In this document: one piece after another, positions 41,531-51,580 of the stretch
How the letters are laid out: each line of letters opens with the position of its first letter
Numbering within the stretch: position 1 is the first letter of the stretch
Assembly (NCBI RefSeq): GCF_004362245.1
Contig: NZ_SNWM01000001.1
Coordinates: forward strand, 372,001-436,000
Length of the DNA: 64,000 nt
DNA from: Pedobacter duraquae
Lineage (GTDB): Bacteria; Bacteroidota; Bacteroidia; Sphingobacteriales; Sphingobacteriaceae
Direction of reading: 5' to 3'
Position numbers and translations under genes: made by a program
Notes under the pieces: model-generated
Database searches by the model: none
What the model was told of the DNA's origin: nothing
Seen by the model: the letters and a program-made list of their open reading frames with translations, nothing else

Positions 41531-44500
41531 ATGCGCAGTCGTAGTTTGCTTTTACTATTATTATCCGTTTCTTCTTTAGCCTTTTCACAGGAAAAATCAA
41601 CTGATCCTAAATGGGATGTAGAAAAATACCGGGGCACAACAAAAACATTCAACATCGCCACCGATGAGGGTACCTGGATGAATCTTGATGTGAGTCCGGA
41701 CGGTAAGGAAATCGTGTTTGATATGCTGGGCGACATTTATGTGATGCCTGTAACCGGTGGAAACGCAAAGTTACTTAGTGGCGGGATCGCCTTTGATGTG
41801 CAGCCGAGATTTAGTCCCAATGGTAAATACATTTCTTATACCAGCGATAAAGCAGGCGGTGATAATATATGGATTATGGACAGGGATGGTTCCAATAAAA
41901 AACAGATCACGAAAGAAAGTTTCAGGTTGTTGAATAATGCCACCTGGATGCCTGGGAGTGACTACCTTATCGCAAGAAAGCATTTTACAGGTACACGTTC
42001 TCTTGGCGCAGGCGAGATGTGGATGTACAGCATTTATGGTGGTGATGGCATCCAGCTTACAAAAAGGAAAAATGATCAGCAGGATGCCGGTGAACCTAAT
42101 GTTGCACCTGATGGGAAAAGCATCTTCTTTAGTGAGGATGTATCTCCTGGCCCAACATTTCAATACAGCAAAGATCCCAACGGCACCATTTACGCCATTA
42201 AACAATTGAACCTAAGCACAGGTAAACTGAGCAATCTTATCGATGAGCAAGGTGGCGCGGCCAGACCCCAAATATCCCCTGATGGTCTGCTGATGGCCTA
42301 TGTAAAGCGGGTACGTCTAAAATCAGCATTATACATCCAGAATATACAAACCGGAGAAGAATGGCCGGTTTATGAAGATCTTAGTCACGATCAGCAGGAA
42401 ACATGGGCTATTTTTGGCGTATATCCGAATTTTGCGTGGACGCCAGATGCTAAAAGCATAATTTTCTATGCTAAAGGGAAAATCCGCAAAACTGACCTGA
42501 ATACTTTAATTACGGCAGAAATTCCTTTCCAGGTTAATGCAACACAAACTATACAGGAGTCCCTTCATTTCCCCCAACAAGTATTCAATGCTGATTTTAC
42601 GGTAAAGATGATCAGGCAACTGATAACTTCTGCTGATGGTAAATTTGTGATCTTTAATGCTGCAGGTTACCTCTATAAAAAAGAATTACCTAATGGAAAT
42701 CCAGAGCGTGTAACCACTGGGATAGACTTCGAATTTGAGCCTGCAATTAGTCCAGATGGCCGCTTTGTGGTTTATACTACCTGGAGCGACGAATTTAAGG
42801 GGGCAATTAAACGAACAGATCTCAAGTCGGGAAAAACGATAACGCTGACTGACGAACGCGGATTTTACTACGGACCTTCCTATTCCAGCAAAGGAGATAA
42901 ACTTGTTTTTAGAAAAGGTACGGGAAATGAAGTACTAGGATATACCTTTAGTAAGGGTGCCGGAATATATATTATGCCCGCAAACGGAGGTTCAAAAACA
43001 CTGATTTCTGAATCCGGTATCAGACCAGTTTTCAACAGCGATGATACACGTGTTTTTTTCCAGGGCAACGAAAATGGGAAAAAAGCTTACAAAAGCATTT
43101 CCGTGAACGGCACAAATCCAATGACACACTATACATCTACATATGCCAATCAGTTTGCTCCTAGCCCTGATGGCAAATGGATGGCATTTACGGAATTGTT
43201 CAATATTTATATCACACCAATGGTAACCGCAGGCGCAGCGTTGGAGCTTTCTTCAGGTAACAAATCCATTCCACTTACGCGTTTGACTAAGGATGCAGGA
43301 ACCTACATGCATTGGAGTGCAGATAGTAAAAAAATCCATTGGATGTTAGGTCAACAGTATTATGGTCAGGACCTGAAAAATGCTTTTAGCTTTGTTGAAG
43401 GTGCTCCTGCTCCGGGAACTAAAGTTGCTCCCGATAGTCTGTCCATCAATCTAAAACTAAAAAGTGACGTACCCACTGGAATTGTTGCTTTAAAGGGAGC
43501 GAGAATAATAACGATGAAGGGCGACGAAGTAATCGAAGAGGGAACTATCCTCCTGGAAAACAATAAAATTACGGAGCTCGGTAAAATGGCTGATATTGCT
43601 ATCCCCTCGAATGCTAAAGTGGTAGACGTTACTGGAAAAACAATTATGCCCGGAATTGTTGATGTGCATGCACATTTGCACACCAGTCCTGACGGCTTAA
43701 CACCGCAAACTGATTGGGCATACCTGGCCAACCTTGCGTTTGGTGTTACAACCTCTCATGATCCATCAAGCAACACGGAAATGGTTTTTAGCCAGTCAGA
43801 GATGCTTAAAGCCGGCAGGCTTGTTGGTCCAAGGCTATATTCAACCGGATCTATATTATATGGTGCCGACGCCGACATGAAAGTTGTAATCAACAGCCTT
43901 GACGATGCACTTTCAAATCTCAGAAGATTGCAGGCTGTGGGTGCTTTTTCTGTTAAATCCTATAACCAACCCCGTAGAGAGCAGCGTCAGCAAATTTTGG
44001 AAGCTGCGCGGCAGTTGAAAATGGAAGTGGTGCCTGAGGGTGGCTCTACCTTTTTCACAAATATGAATATGATTGCCGACGGACACACAGGTCTTGAGCA
44101 CAGCTTACCTGTAGCACCGGTCTACAAAGACGTTGTAAATTTCTGGAATAACACTAAAGTGGGTTACACACCCACATTAATTGTAGCATATGGTGCACAG
44201 TGGGGAGAAAACTATTGGTATGATCGTACTAACGTGTGGGAAAACGAACGCTTGCTCGCCTTTACCCCGCGTTCCATTGTTGATGAGAGATCAAGACGAA
44301 GAACAACCTCGGAATATGGCGATTATGGTCATATCGAAGTATCAAAAGCCGTAAAACAAATTGCTGATGGGGGCACGAGGGTTAACCTGGGTGCACACGG
44401 ACAGTTGCAGGGACTTGGTGCACATTGGGAACTTTGGATGCTTGTTCAGGGCGGAATGAGTCCACTGCAAGCTATCCGAAGTGCAACCATAAACGGAGCT

Positions 44501-44782
44501 GGCTATCTTGGCATGGACAAAGAGATCGGATCCCTTGAGAAAGGCAAACTTGCTGATTTGGTAATCATGGACGCTAATCCTTTAGATGATATCAGGAATT
44601 CAGAAAGAATAAAATATGTAATGGTCAACGGTCGCCTATACGACAGCATGTCGATGAATGAGATTATCACCAGAGAAAAAATCAGAGGAAAATTATGGTT
44701 CGAAATGGGCAAGGGAATGGGTTATTCTATCCCGAACAGGGCCTCTGAAACATGGACCTTTACTGTACCAAACTGTGATTAG
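41531..44782 (+). CDS. Exported PD40 propeller-amidohydrolase fusion
   Basis: A 1083-residue exported protein. A signal peptide (about residues 1-20, ending LAFSQ) is followed by two TolB-like PD40 propeller regions (about 50-330 and 360-640; VSPDGKEIVFDML, ISPDGRFVVYTTW, PSPDGKWMAFTE). The C-terminal amidohydrolase domain (about 660-1060) has metal-binding His-x-His in GIVDVHAHLHTSPDG near residues 714-716, further His in DGHTGLEHS, and GSLEKGKLADLVIMDANPL. It probably hydrolyses a peptide or amide in the periplasm; the substrate is unknown. The next gene starts at the base after its stop codon. Confidence 0.92.
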   Translation: MRSRSLLLLLLSVSSLAFSQEKSTDPKWDVEKYRGTTKTFNIATDEGTWMNLDVSPDGKEIVFDMLGDIYVMPVTGGNAKLLSGGIAFDVQPRFSPNGKYISYTSDKAGGDNIWIMDRDGSNKKQITKESFRLLNNATWMPGSDYLIARKHFTGTRSLGAGEMWMYSIYGGDGIQLTKRKNDQQDAGEPNVAPDGKSIFFSEDVSPGPTFQYSKDPNGTIYAIKQLNLSTGKLSNLIDEQGGAARPQISPDGLLMAYVKRVRLKSALYIQNIQTGEEWPVYEDLSHDQQETWAIFGVYPNFAWTPDAKSIIFYAKGKIRKTDLNTLITAEIPFQVNATQTIQESLHFPQQVFNADFTVKMIRQLITSADGKFVIFNAAGYLYKKELPNGNPERVTTGIDFEFEPAISPDGRFVVYTTWSDEFKGAIKRTDLKSGKTITLTDERGFYYGPSYSSKGDKLVFRKGTGNEVLGYTFSKGAGIYIMPANGGSKTLISESGIRPVFNSDDTRVFFQGNENGKKAYKSISVNGTNPMTHYTSTYANQFAPSPDGKWMAFTELFNIYITPMVTAGAALELSSGNKSIPLTRLTKDAGTYMHWSADSKKIHWMLGQQYYGQDLKNAFSFVEGAPAPGTKVAPDSLSINLKLKSDVPTGIVALKGARIITMKGDEVIEEGTILLENNKITELGKMADIAIPSNAKVVDVTGKTIMPGIVDVHAHLHTSPDGLTPQTDWAYLANLAFGVTTSHDPSSNTEMVFSQSEMLKAGRLVGPRLYSTGSILYGADADMKVVINSLDDALSNLRRLQAVGAFSVKSYNQPRREQRQQILEAARQLKMEVVPEGGSTFFTNMNMIADGHTGLEHSLPVAPVYKDVVNFWNNTKVGYTPTLIVAYGAQWGENYWYDRTNVWENERLLAFTPRSIVDERSRRRTTSEYGDYGHIEVSKAVKQIADGGTRVNLGAHGQLQGLGAHWELWMLVQGGMSPLQAIRSATINGAGYLGMDKEIGSLEKGKLADLVIMDANPLDDIRNSERIKYVMVNGRLYDSMSMNEIITREKIRGKLWFEMGKGMGYSIPNRASETWTFTVPNCD

Positions 44783-45208
44783 ATGATGAAGATTTTTCAA
44801 CAAGCATTACAAATTCGAGGTCGGAGTCGTGGATACCACCTCATAACAAGAGAGCTTGTACAGGCGTTGCCGCAGTTGAACGAAATTAGCGTGGGGATGT
44901 GCCAGATCTTTATCCAGCACACCTCCGCGTCCCTTACCATTAATGAGAATGCCGATCCGACGGTAAGGGCGGATTTTGAAATGTTCTTTGATAAAACTGT
45001 TCCAGAAAATGATCCTGAATATTTGCATGATGACGAAGGACCCGATGATATGCCTGCACATTTAAAAACTGCATTATTAGACACATCGTTACTTATTCCT
45101 ATTAGCAATGGTCAGTTGGCTTTAGGGACGTGGCAGGGGATTTACCTTTGTGAACACCGTAACCACGGTGGAAGCAGAAATATAGTAGTTACTATTTGGG
45201 GCAACTAA
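44783..45208 (+). CDS. YjbQ/UPF0047 family protein
   Basis: A 141-residue single-domain protein of the secondary thiamine-phosphate-synthase (YjbQ) family. The motifs IFIQHTSASLTINENADP and GTWQGIYLCEHRNHGG are intact and supply the conserved His and Glu/Asp residues. Thiamine-phosphate synthase activity reported for some members is weak, and the physiological role is uncertain. Its ATG follows the amidohydrolase stop codon with no spacer (TAGATG), so translation is coupled. The end overlaps the convergent flavoprotein gene by 4 bases. Confidence 0.93.
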   Translation: MMKIFQQALQIRGRSRGYHLITRELVQALPQLNEISVGMCQIFIQHTSASLTINENADPTVRADFEMFFDKTVPENDPEYLHDDEGPDDMPAHLKTALLDTSLLIPISNGQLALGTWQGIYLCEHRNHGGSRNIVVTIWGN

Positions 45209-46395
45209 ATATGCTGAGCAATAACAAATCCACTTGCCCATGCCCACTGAAAATTGTAACCACCCAACCATCCCGTAACATCAACACACTCTCCACCGAA
45301 AAACATACCCGGTATTTTTTTACATTCCAGGGTTTTCGACGACAGTTCATCGGTGTCAATCCCTCCGCGCATCACTTCTGCCTTATCATACCCTTTGTCA
45401 CCGGCCGGCTTCACCGTAAATTCATGCAAAATTTTGTGAACGCTATCAATATCCACTTTCGTGAGATTTGCAATCTGCTTATCCAACGGAAGAAACTTGC
45501 CCATGGCATCAGTAAACTTGCGTGTATAAAAACGACTTAAAAGGGTCGATAGCAAAATTTTGCCATTGCTCCTCCGCTCCTCTTCGATTATTACAGCGAT
45601 ATCTTGATGTGGTAATAAGTTGATTGTGATCGTTTGCCCCGGGCGCCAGAAAGAAGAAATCTGAAGGATAGATGGCCCGCTTAAACCCCAATGTGTAAAC
45701 AACAGGTTTTCTTCAAAAGATATGTGATCATTACTCACCTCGCAGAAAACAGTATTTCCAGACAATTGAGCATACCATTCTTCGTCTTTTCCGGTAATCG
45801 TTAATGGCACCAGTGCCGGTGCTGTATCCGTTAATTCCAGACCGTAACGTCTGGCTAGCTTAAGTGCGAAATCTGTTGCACCCATTTTAGGGATCGGCAG
45901 ACCACCGGTGGCTACCACAACTTTGGAGGCAGTAATGATATTACGGACATCATTTGTTTCGTATTCAACTTCAAAGCCATCAGGTATTGGGACAACATCC
46001 AACACATTCGCCTTGCAGATTAAGTTCTGCCCAAGCTCATCACAAAGCCCGGTGAAAATAGCCACGATGTCTCTGGCATCTTTGCCATCCGGAAACAATT
46101 GACCTAATGTTTTTTCTTTCCCAAAAACACCATACGTTTCAAAAAAGCTGATCGTGTCACTAACCGACCATTGTTTAAAAGCAGATTTGACGAAGTGTTT
46201 GTTATTGGAGATGAACTGCTCGTCAGTACTATATAAATTAGTGTAGTTGCATCTTCCTCCCCCAGAAATCAGGATTTTAGCGCCCGCCTTCGCTCCTTTT
46301 TCAAGTAGGATTACTCTTTTGCCCAGGAACCCCGCCTGCACCGCACACATTAGTCCACACGCTCCGGCGCCAATTATTATAGCATCTACATCCAT
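45205..46395 (-). CDS. HI0933/BaiN-type FAD-dependent oxidoreductase
   Basis: A 396-residue flavoprotein. The N-terminal IIIGAGACGLMCAVQAG (about residues 6-22) binds FAD, with ISGGGRCNYTN (about 43-53) as the family hallmark, and the end carries GGECVDVTGWLGGYNFQWAWASG. Members are usually called BaiN-like or aminoacetone oxidase-like; the natural substrate is unsettled. I chose the ATG at 46395, because the longer start at 46458 would overlap purK and add a non-conserved basic leader. It is divergent from purK. Confidence 0.92.
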   Translation of the reverse strand: MDVDAIIIGAGACGLMCAVQAGFLGKRVILLEKGAKAGAKILISGGGRCNYTNLYSTDEQFISNNKHFVKSAFKQWSVSDTISFFETYGVFGKEKTLGQLFPDGKDARDIVAIFTGLCDELGQNLICKANVLDVVPIPDGFEVEYETNDVRNIITASKVVVATGGLPIPKMGATDFALKLARRYGLELTDTAPALVPLTITGKDEEWYAQLSGNTVFCEVSNDHISFEENLLFTHWGLSGPSILQISSFWRPGQTITINLLPHQDIAVIIEEERRSNGKILLSTLLSRFYTRKFTDAMGKFLPLDKQIANLTKVDIDSVHKILHEFTVKPAGDKGYDKAEVMRGGIDTDELSSKTLECKKIPGMFFGGECVDVTGWLGGYNFQWAWASGFVIAQHI

Positions 46396-46451
46396 CAATC
46401 CGTTTATATTGTTATTTTTGTGCAAAATAAGCATAACTTTTTCATATCGAT

Positions 46452-47591
46452 ATGGCAAAACAAATAAGCGAACTGAAATTAGGAATATTGGGCGGCGGGC
46501 AATTGGGCAGAATGCTGATTCAGGAAGCTGTTAACTACAATGTAAGCACCTTGATCCTGGATCCTGATCCTGATGCTCCATGTAAAAACCTGGCTAATTA
46601 CTTCGAATGTGGTTCTATAACTGATTTTGATACGGTATATAATTTTGGAAAAAAGGCTGATCTGATCACCATTGAAATTGAAAAAGTAAATATCGAGGCA
46701 CTCGAGCAACTGGAAAAGGAAGGTAAACTGGTATTTCCACAATCCAGAGTTATCAGACTTATCCAGGATAAAGGAATTCAAAAACAGTTCTTTAAAGAAA
46801 ACGACATTCCTACTTCACCGTTTCAGTTGGTAAATGGCAAGGCAGAGCTCGTTAACGTCAATTTTCCTTTTCCTTATATGCTAAAACAACGTAGAGATGG
46901 TTATGATGGCAAAGGTGTGATGAAGATCGAAAACCTATACGACGTGGAGAACGCATTCGAGGGGCCATGTCTTATGGAGGAGCTGGTAGATTTTGAAAAA
47001 GAAATAGCGGTCATAGTATCTAGAAACAGTAACGGCGACGTCAAGACTTTCCCTATGGTAGAGATGGAGTTTAACGCTGAAGCCAATTTGGTAGAATTCC
47101 TCATCAGCCCTTCTACTTATCCGGCAGATGTACAGGAGAGGGCAGAGAAAATCGCATGTCAGATTGCCTCGGCACTAAATATCACCGGATTACTTGCAGT
47201 AGAAATGTTCATTACAAAAAATGGCGATATCTTAGTTAATGAACTTGCGCCCCGCCCGCATAACAGCGGTCATCATACCATAGAAGGGAATTTTGTCTCT
47301 CAATTTGAGCAGCACTTGCGCGCGATCTGCAATTTACCTTTGGGCGATACCCGTTCCAGGAGTAATGCGGTTATGATTAACCTGTTAGGTGAAAAAGGTC
47401 ATGACGGCGTGGCCAAATACCAGGGATTAGAAAAAATCATGGCTATTGATGGTGTATACGTACACCTTTACGGAAAAAAATACACTAAACCATTCCGTAA
47501 AATGGGGCATGTTACTATTGTTGATCAAAATAGGGAACATGCGATAGAAAAAGCCAATTTCGTTAAACAAACTTTAAAAGTAATATCATAA
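46452..47591 (+). CDS. purK: N5-carboxyaminoimidazole ribonucleotide synthase
   Basis: A 379-residue ATP-grasp enzyme that makes N5-CAIR from AIR, bicarbonate and ATP in purine synthesis. The N-terminal GILGGGQLGRMLIQEA, ATP-grasp PYMLKQRRDGYDGKGVM, and NELAPRPHNSGHHTIE are characteristic. Length is normal. Its stop overlaps the purE start by one base (TAATG), so the two proteins are made in step. Confidence 0.97.
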   Translation: MAKQISELKLGILGGGQLGRMLIQEAVNYNVSTLILDPDPDAPCKNLANYFECGSITDFDTVYNFGKKADLITIEIEKVNIEALEQLEKEGKLVFPQSRVIRLIQDKGIQKQFFKENDIPTSPFQLVNGKAELVNVNFPFPYMLKQRRDGYDGKGVMKIENLYDVENAFEGPCLMEELVDFEKEIAVIVSRNSNGDVKTFPMVEMEFNAEANLVEFLISPSTYPADVQERAEKIACQIASALNITGLLAVEMFITKNGDILVNELAPRPHNSGHHTIEGNFVSQFEQHLRAICNLPLGDTRSRSNAVMINLLGEKGHDGVAKYQGLEKIMAIDGVYVHLYGKKYTKPFRKMGHVTIVDQNREHAIEKANFVKQTLKVIS

Positions 47592-48085
47592 TGAGTGCAA
47601 AAGTAGGAATCATCATGGGCAGCAAATCTGATTTACATATCATGAATGACGCTGCTGATGTGATGAAGGAATTTAATATAGACTTCGAAATCACTGTTGT
47701 ATCTGCTCACCGTACTCCCGACCGGATGTTCAGCTACGCGAAAGAGGCTGCTGGACGAGGTTTGAGTGTTATTATTGCCGGCGCTGGCGGAGCGGCACAT
47801 TTGCCGGGAATGGTAGCATCAATTACAGTTCTACCTGTAATTGGCGTCCCTGTAAAATCATCAAACTCAATTGATGGCTGGGATTCTATCCTGTCTATTC
47901 TGCAAATGCCTAATGGAATTCCTGTGGCAACTGTAGCGCTTAATGCCGCGAAAAATGCCGGGCTTCTTGCTGTACAGATCCTCGCTACAGCAAATCCGGA
48001 ACTAGCAATCAAACTTCAGGATTATAAAGACGAGCTGCGCAGGAAAGTTGAAGAAACTGCACAGGATATGGAAGACGCTAGTTAA
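47591..48085 (+). CDS. purE: N5-carboxyaminoimidazole ribonucleotide mutase
   Basis: A 164-residue class I PurE that converts N5-CAIR to CAIR. The substrate-binding loop GSKSDLHIMNDAADVMKEF, SAHRTPDRMFSYA (with the catalytic His) and AGAGGAAHLPGMVAS are intact. It is translationally coupled to purK. Its end overlaps the convergent yqgE-like gene by 8 bases, with no room for a terminator. Confidence 0.97.
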   Translation: MSAKVGIIMGSKSDLHIMNDAADVMKEFNIDFEITVVSAHRTPDRMFSYAKEAAGRGLSVIIAGAGGAAHLPGMVASITVLPVIGVPVKSSNSIDGWDSILSILQMPNGIPVATVALNAAKNAGLLAVQILATANPELAIKLQDYKDELRRKVEETAQDMEDAS

Positions 48086-48641
48086 GATTTGGATTTTCCG
48101 GAAATTTGCTGACATGGGCATATCTCGGTCCAAGGTTCACAATTACCTCACGCCAGGCTTCCTCTTCATCAGTAGAAAAGAGGACGTCTGGCTGATATTT
48201 ATCTGAGACAATCCAGGTATTCTCCTTAATCTCGGTATCCAGCTGCTCTTCTCCCCAACCAGAATAGCCGATAAAAAACTTGACTTCATTTTCTGAAAGG
48301 TCTCCGTTAGCAATTAGAATTTTTAAAGCTTCAAAATTACCTCCCCAATAAATACCTTCTGCTATTTCCTCGCCACTATGCAGCTTATCGTAACATCTGT
48401 GGATAAAGTGTATGGTATCGAGCTCCACAGGACCGCCGTTAAAAACCTTGAACTCGGCAGAAGTCAACTCCGGTATAAGATCTTTCAGCAAAAGATTTGT
48501 AGGATGATTTAACACAAAGCCAACAGTACCAAGCTCACCATGTTCGGTAAGCAGGATTACCGAACGCCTGAAGTTCGGATCATTCATAAACGGTTCCGAA
48601 ATTAACAATCGGCCCTTCGATGGTTTCACAAGACTCAACAT
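48078..48641 (-). CDS. YqgE/AlgH family protein
   Basis: A 187-residue protein of the widely conserved YqgE family. The opening KGRLLISEPFMNDPNFRRSVILL, the GTVGFVLNHP segment and GYSGWGEEQLDTEI are hallmark regions. A role in regulation has been proposed for AlgH in Pseudomonas, but the biochemical function is unknown. It is convergent with purE (overlap of 8 bases) and divergent from pdxH. Confidence 0.94.
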   Translation of the reverse strand: MLSLVKPSKGRLLISEPFMNDPNFRRSVILLTEHGELGTVGFVLNHPTNLLLKDLIPELTSAEFKVFNGGPVELDTIHFIHRCYDKLHSGEEIAEGIYWGGNFEALKILIANGDLSENEVKFFIGYSGWGEEQLDTEIKENTWIVSDKYQPDVLFSTDEEEAWREVIVNLGPRYAHVSKFPENPNLN

Positions 48642-48689
48642 TTTGGAAAATTACGACTATTTTAACGAAACTAAAACCTATTTTTGCAT

Positions 48690-49340
48690 ATGGAACTGAC
48701 ACAAGAAGCAATCCAAAATTTAAGACAAGATTACCGTTCCGCAACACTATCTGAAGAGGAGATTGAGAAAGATCCCATAGACCAGTTTTCGAAATGGTTT
48801 CAGGAAGCGCTGGCTGCCAATATTTACGAGCCAAATGTAATGACCCTGGCTACTGCAGACTCTTACGGAAAACCCTCTGCGAGGATCCTTTTGCTTAAAG
48901 GGTTTGACCAAAAAGGTTTTGTTTTCTTTACCAACTATGAGAGCCGGAAGGGCAAAGAATTACTGGAAAACCCACAAGCTTCGATGGTATTTTTCTGGGC
49001 TGAGCTAGAGCGGCAGGTTCGCATTGATGGTGTGATCAGTAAAATTGACGAAAGCGAATCTACCGCTTATTTCCATTCACGCCCGAAAGGTAGCCAGATT
49101 GGTGCACTGGCATCGCCGCAGAGCAGTGTTATTCCAGATCGTACAACACTTGAGGAGCAGGTCAAAATTCTCACCAAAACATACGCAGAATCAGAAGTGC
49201 CAAAGCCGGGATACTGGGGTGGATACCTTCTTGAAGCGCAACATATTGAATTTTGGCAAGGCAGGCCAAGCAGACTACACGACAGAATTGTCTACGACCT
49301 GGTTGACGGGAACTGGCTTATAAATAGATTAGCACCATAA
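48690..49340 (+). CDS. pdxH: Pyridoxamine 5'-phosphate oxidase
   Basis: A 216-residue FMN enzyme that oxidises pyridoxine or pyridoxamine phosphate to pyridoxal phosphate. Characteristic segments are DPIDQFSKWFQEAL, PSARILLLKGFD, FFTNYESRKGKEL and, at the end, EFWQGRPSRLHDRIVY. The ATG at 48690 is chosen over an in-frame TTG two codons before it. It lies 4 bases before the acyl-CoA dehydrogenase-type gene and is probably cotranscribed with it. Confidence 0.97.
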   Translation: MELTQEAIQNLRQDYRSATLSEEEIEKDPIDQFSKWFQEALAANIYEPNVMTLATADSYGKPSARILLLKGFDQKGFVFFTNYESRKGKELLENPQASMVFFWAELERQVRIDGVISKIDESESTAYFHSRPKGSQIGALASPQSSVIPDRTTLEEQVKILTKTYAESEVPKPGYWGGYLLEAQHIEFWQGRPSRLHDRIVYDLVDGNWLINRLAP

Positions 49341-49344
49341 CATC

Positions 49345-50238
49345 ATGAAGATCATTGCAGTAATAGGTTCCGGAACTATGGGTAACGGAATTGCGCATAC
49401 GTTTGCCCAGTTTGGTTATCAGGTAAATCTTATTGACATCAATGTGGAAGCCTTGCAAAAGGCATTAAAAACGATCGAGAAAAATCTCGACAGACAGGTG
49501 CAAAAAGAAACACTCAGTGAAACGGAGAAACAAGAAACTTTAGCACGTATAAACATCTTCACAGACATGAAGGAAGGTGTAGTTCAAGCTGATCTTGTGG
49601 TAGAAGCTGCAACGGAACAACTGGACTTAAAACTGAAAATATTCAGAGAAGTCGATATTTTTGCACCACCTCACACGATTATCGCAAGCAACACTTCCTC
49701 GATATCGATTACGCAGATTGCTGCTGTAACTAACAGGGGATCACAGGTAATTGGCATGCACTTTATGAATCCTGTTCCTGTTATGCAACTTGTAGAGGTA
49801 ATCAGGGGGTATGCCACAAGTGACGAGACTACCGCTGCTGTCATGGAGCTTTCAGTGAAATTGGCAAAAAAACCGGTGGAAGTTAACGACTATCCTGGGT
49901 TTGTAGCCAATAGGATTTTGATGCCTATGATTAATGAAGCTATTGCTACATTATATGAGGGTGTTGCAGGGGTGTCAGAAATTGATACGGTAATGAAACT
50001 CGGCATGGCACATCCTATGGGGCCATTGCAGCTTGCAGACTTTATCGGTCTAGATGTTTGCCTCGCCATATTGAAAGTATTGCACGACGGATTTGGAAAC
50101 CCTAAATACGCGCCTTGTCCGCTTTTGGTAAACATGGTTATGGCTGGAAAGAAAGGCATCAAGTCTGGCGAAGGCTTTTACAACTATGCCGACGGGCCAA
50201 AAGCCGCTAAAGTAGCCTCAAAGTTCCTTCGCGCTTAA
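49345..50238 (+). CDS. hbd: 3-hydroxybutyryl-CoA dehydrogenase
   Basis: A 297-residue NAD(P)-dependent dehydrogenase that interconverts 3-hydroxyacyl-CoA and 3-oxoacyl-CoA. It has the Rossmann motif VIGSGTMGNGIAHTFAQ (about residues 5-21), SNTSSISIT, the catalytic His in GMHFMNPVPVMQLVEVI, and the late FPGFVANRI-like DYPGFVANRILMP and MGPLQLADFIGLD. The length matches single-domain Hbd/PaaH. It follows pdxH by 4 bases and precedes ruvB by 33. Confidence 0.94.
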   Translation: MKIIAVIGSGTMGNGIAHTFAQFGYQVNLIDINVEALQKALKTIEKNLDRQVQKETLSETEKQETLARINIFTDMKEGVVQADLVVEAATEQLDLKLKIFREVDIFAPPHTIIASNTSSISITQIAAVTNRGSQVIGMHFMNPVPVMQLVEVIRGYATSDETTAAVMELSVKLAKKPVEVNDYPGFVANRILMPMINEAIATLYEGVAGVSEIDTVMKLGMAHPMGPLQLADFIGLDVCLAILKVLHDGFGNPKYAPCPLLVNMVMAGKKGIKSGEGFYNYADGPKAAKVASKFLRA

Positions 50239-50271
50239 CTGCCAAAACGAATTTTATAATATCTTTACAGC

Positions 50272-51294
50272 ATGAACGAAAATCTGGATCCTTCTTTTGA
50301 GAACTTAAGTCCTACAGAACGTGATATCGAAAAAGTATTGCGGCCGCAGGCTTTTGACGATTTCACTGGTCAGGAGAAAGTTATGGAAAACCTTAAGATT
50401 TTTGTTGCCGCTGCTAAACAACGTGGCGAACCACTAGATCATGTACTGCTCCATGGTCCTCCTGGACTAGGGAAAACAACGCTATCTTATATCATCGCCA
50501 ATGAAATGAATGTTGGCATTAAAGTAACCTCAGGGCCTGTACTGGATAAACCTGGCGACCTTGCCGGATTACTTACCAACCTGGAAACCGGCGACATCCT
50601 TTTTATAGACGAGATTCATAGATTGAGCCCCCTTGTAGAAGAATATCTTTACTCGGCAATGGAGGATTTCAAGATCGATATTATGCTGGAGAGTGGGCCA
50701 AATGCACGTTCTGTACAGATTACGCTAAATCCTTTTACCCTTGTTGGTGCTACCACACGCTCAGGGCTCCTCACCGCACCACTTCGCGCACGGTTTGGAA
50801 TTAATTCGAGACTTGCTTATTACGATGCCAAATTGCTTACAACAATTGTCCAAAGATCTTCTGAGATATTAAAGACTCCGATTACCGACGAAGGAGCATA
50901 TGAAATTGCGCGAAGAAGTCGCGGTACCCCTCGTATTGCTAATGCGCTGTTGAGAAGAACACGTGACTTTGCTCAGATCAAAGGAAATGGGGAAATTGAT
51001 ACGCATATAGCAAGATATGCCCTTACTGCACTGAATGTAGATGAACATGGGCTGGATGAGATGGATAATAAAATCCTTGTAACTATAATAGATAAGTTTA
51101 AGGGAGGTCCCGTAGGTTTAAAAACCATAGCTACCGCTGTTGGTGAAGACGAGGGTACAATAGAAGAGGTATACGAGCCCTTCCTGATACAGGAGGGCTA
51201 TTTAATGCGTACCTCGCGCGGAAGGGAAGTTACAGAAGCTGCTTATAAGCATCTGAAAAGGATATACCACAACCAATCCGGCAGACTCTTTTAA
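50272..51294 (+). CDS. ruvB: Holliday junction branch-migration helicase RuvB
   Basis: A 340-residue AAA+ ATPase that drives branch migration with RuvA. Walker A ([17 protein letters not shown]), Walker B ([13 protein letters not shown]), sensor 1 ([20 protein letters not shown]) and the C-terminal winged helix ([20 protein letters not shown]) are intact. The length is standard. Its stop codon abuts the stop of a small convergent gene. Confidence 0.98.
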   Translation: MNENLDPSFENLSPTERDIEKVLRPQAFDDFTGQEKVMENLKIFVAAAKQRGEPLDHVLLHGPPGLGKTTLSYIIANEMNVGIKVTSGPVLDKPGDLAGLLTNLETGDILFIDEIHRLSPLVEEYLYSAMEDFKIDIMLESGPNARSVQITLNPFTLVGATTRSGLLTAPLRARFGINSRLAYYDAKLLTTIVQRSSEILKTPITDEGAYEIARRSRGTPRIANALLRRTRDFAQIKGNGEIDTHIARYALTALNVDEHGLDEMDNKILVTIIDKFKGGPVGLKTIATAVGEDEGTIEEVYEPFLIQEGYLMRTSRGREVTEAAYKHLKRIYHNQSGRLF

Positions 51295-51504
51295 TTATTT
51301 ACGGAAGGCGAACCAATAGATGAGTAAGATTACTACCAGGATAGGTATAATCCATTTCATTACGGGGCCTGCCCCATTCTCATTTTTTTCTTCTACTGCC
51401 TGCGGCGATGGCCCGGGGTCGTTTTCATGATGTGCGTAATCATGTTCAATAGGTTTCGGTGCCTTGTTTGGATCCTCGATATGTTCTTCAGTTGTATTTT
51501 CCAT
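51295..51504 (-). CDS. Small tail-anchored membrane protein
   Basis: A 69-residue protein with a disordered acidic, Pro/His-rich N-terminal part (about residues 1-45) and one C-terminal transmembrane helix (about 48-67, [17 protein letters not shown]) ending in a short basic tail. There is no signal peptide. The family is not recognised. It ends exactly where ruvB ends and is divergent from queG, with about 76 bases between their starts. Confidence 0.7.
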   Translation of the reverse strand: MENTTEEHIEDPNKAPKPIEHDYAHHENDPGPSPQAVEEKNENGAGPVMKWIIPILVVILLIYWFAFRK

Positions 51505-51580
51505 GGCTTTAGTTTTGTTTGCCTATAGAACAAACTTGCCACTGAAAGGTTTTAAACCCCGGAAACCTTATCTTTGTGTC

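Noticed and set aside
45205..46458. Longer start for the BaiN-like flavoprotein
   Set aside because: It would overlap the purK start and add a basic leader unlike the family; the ATG at 46395 begins just before the FAD motif.
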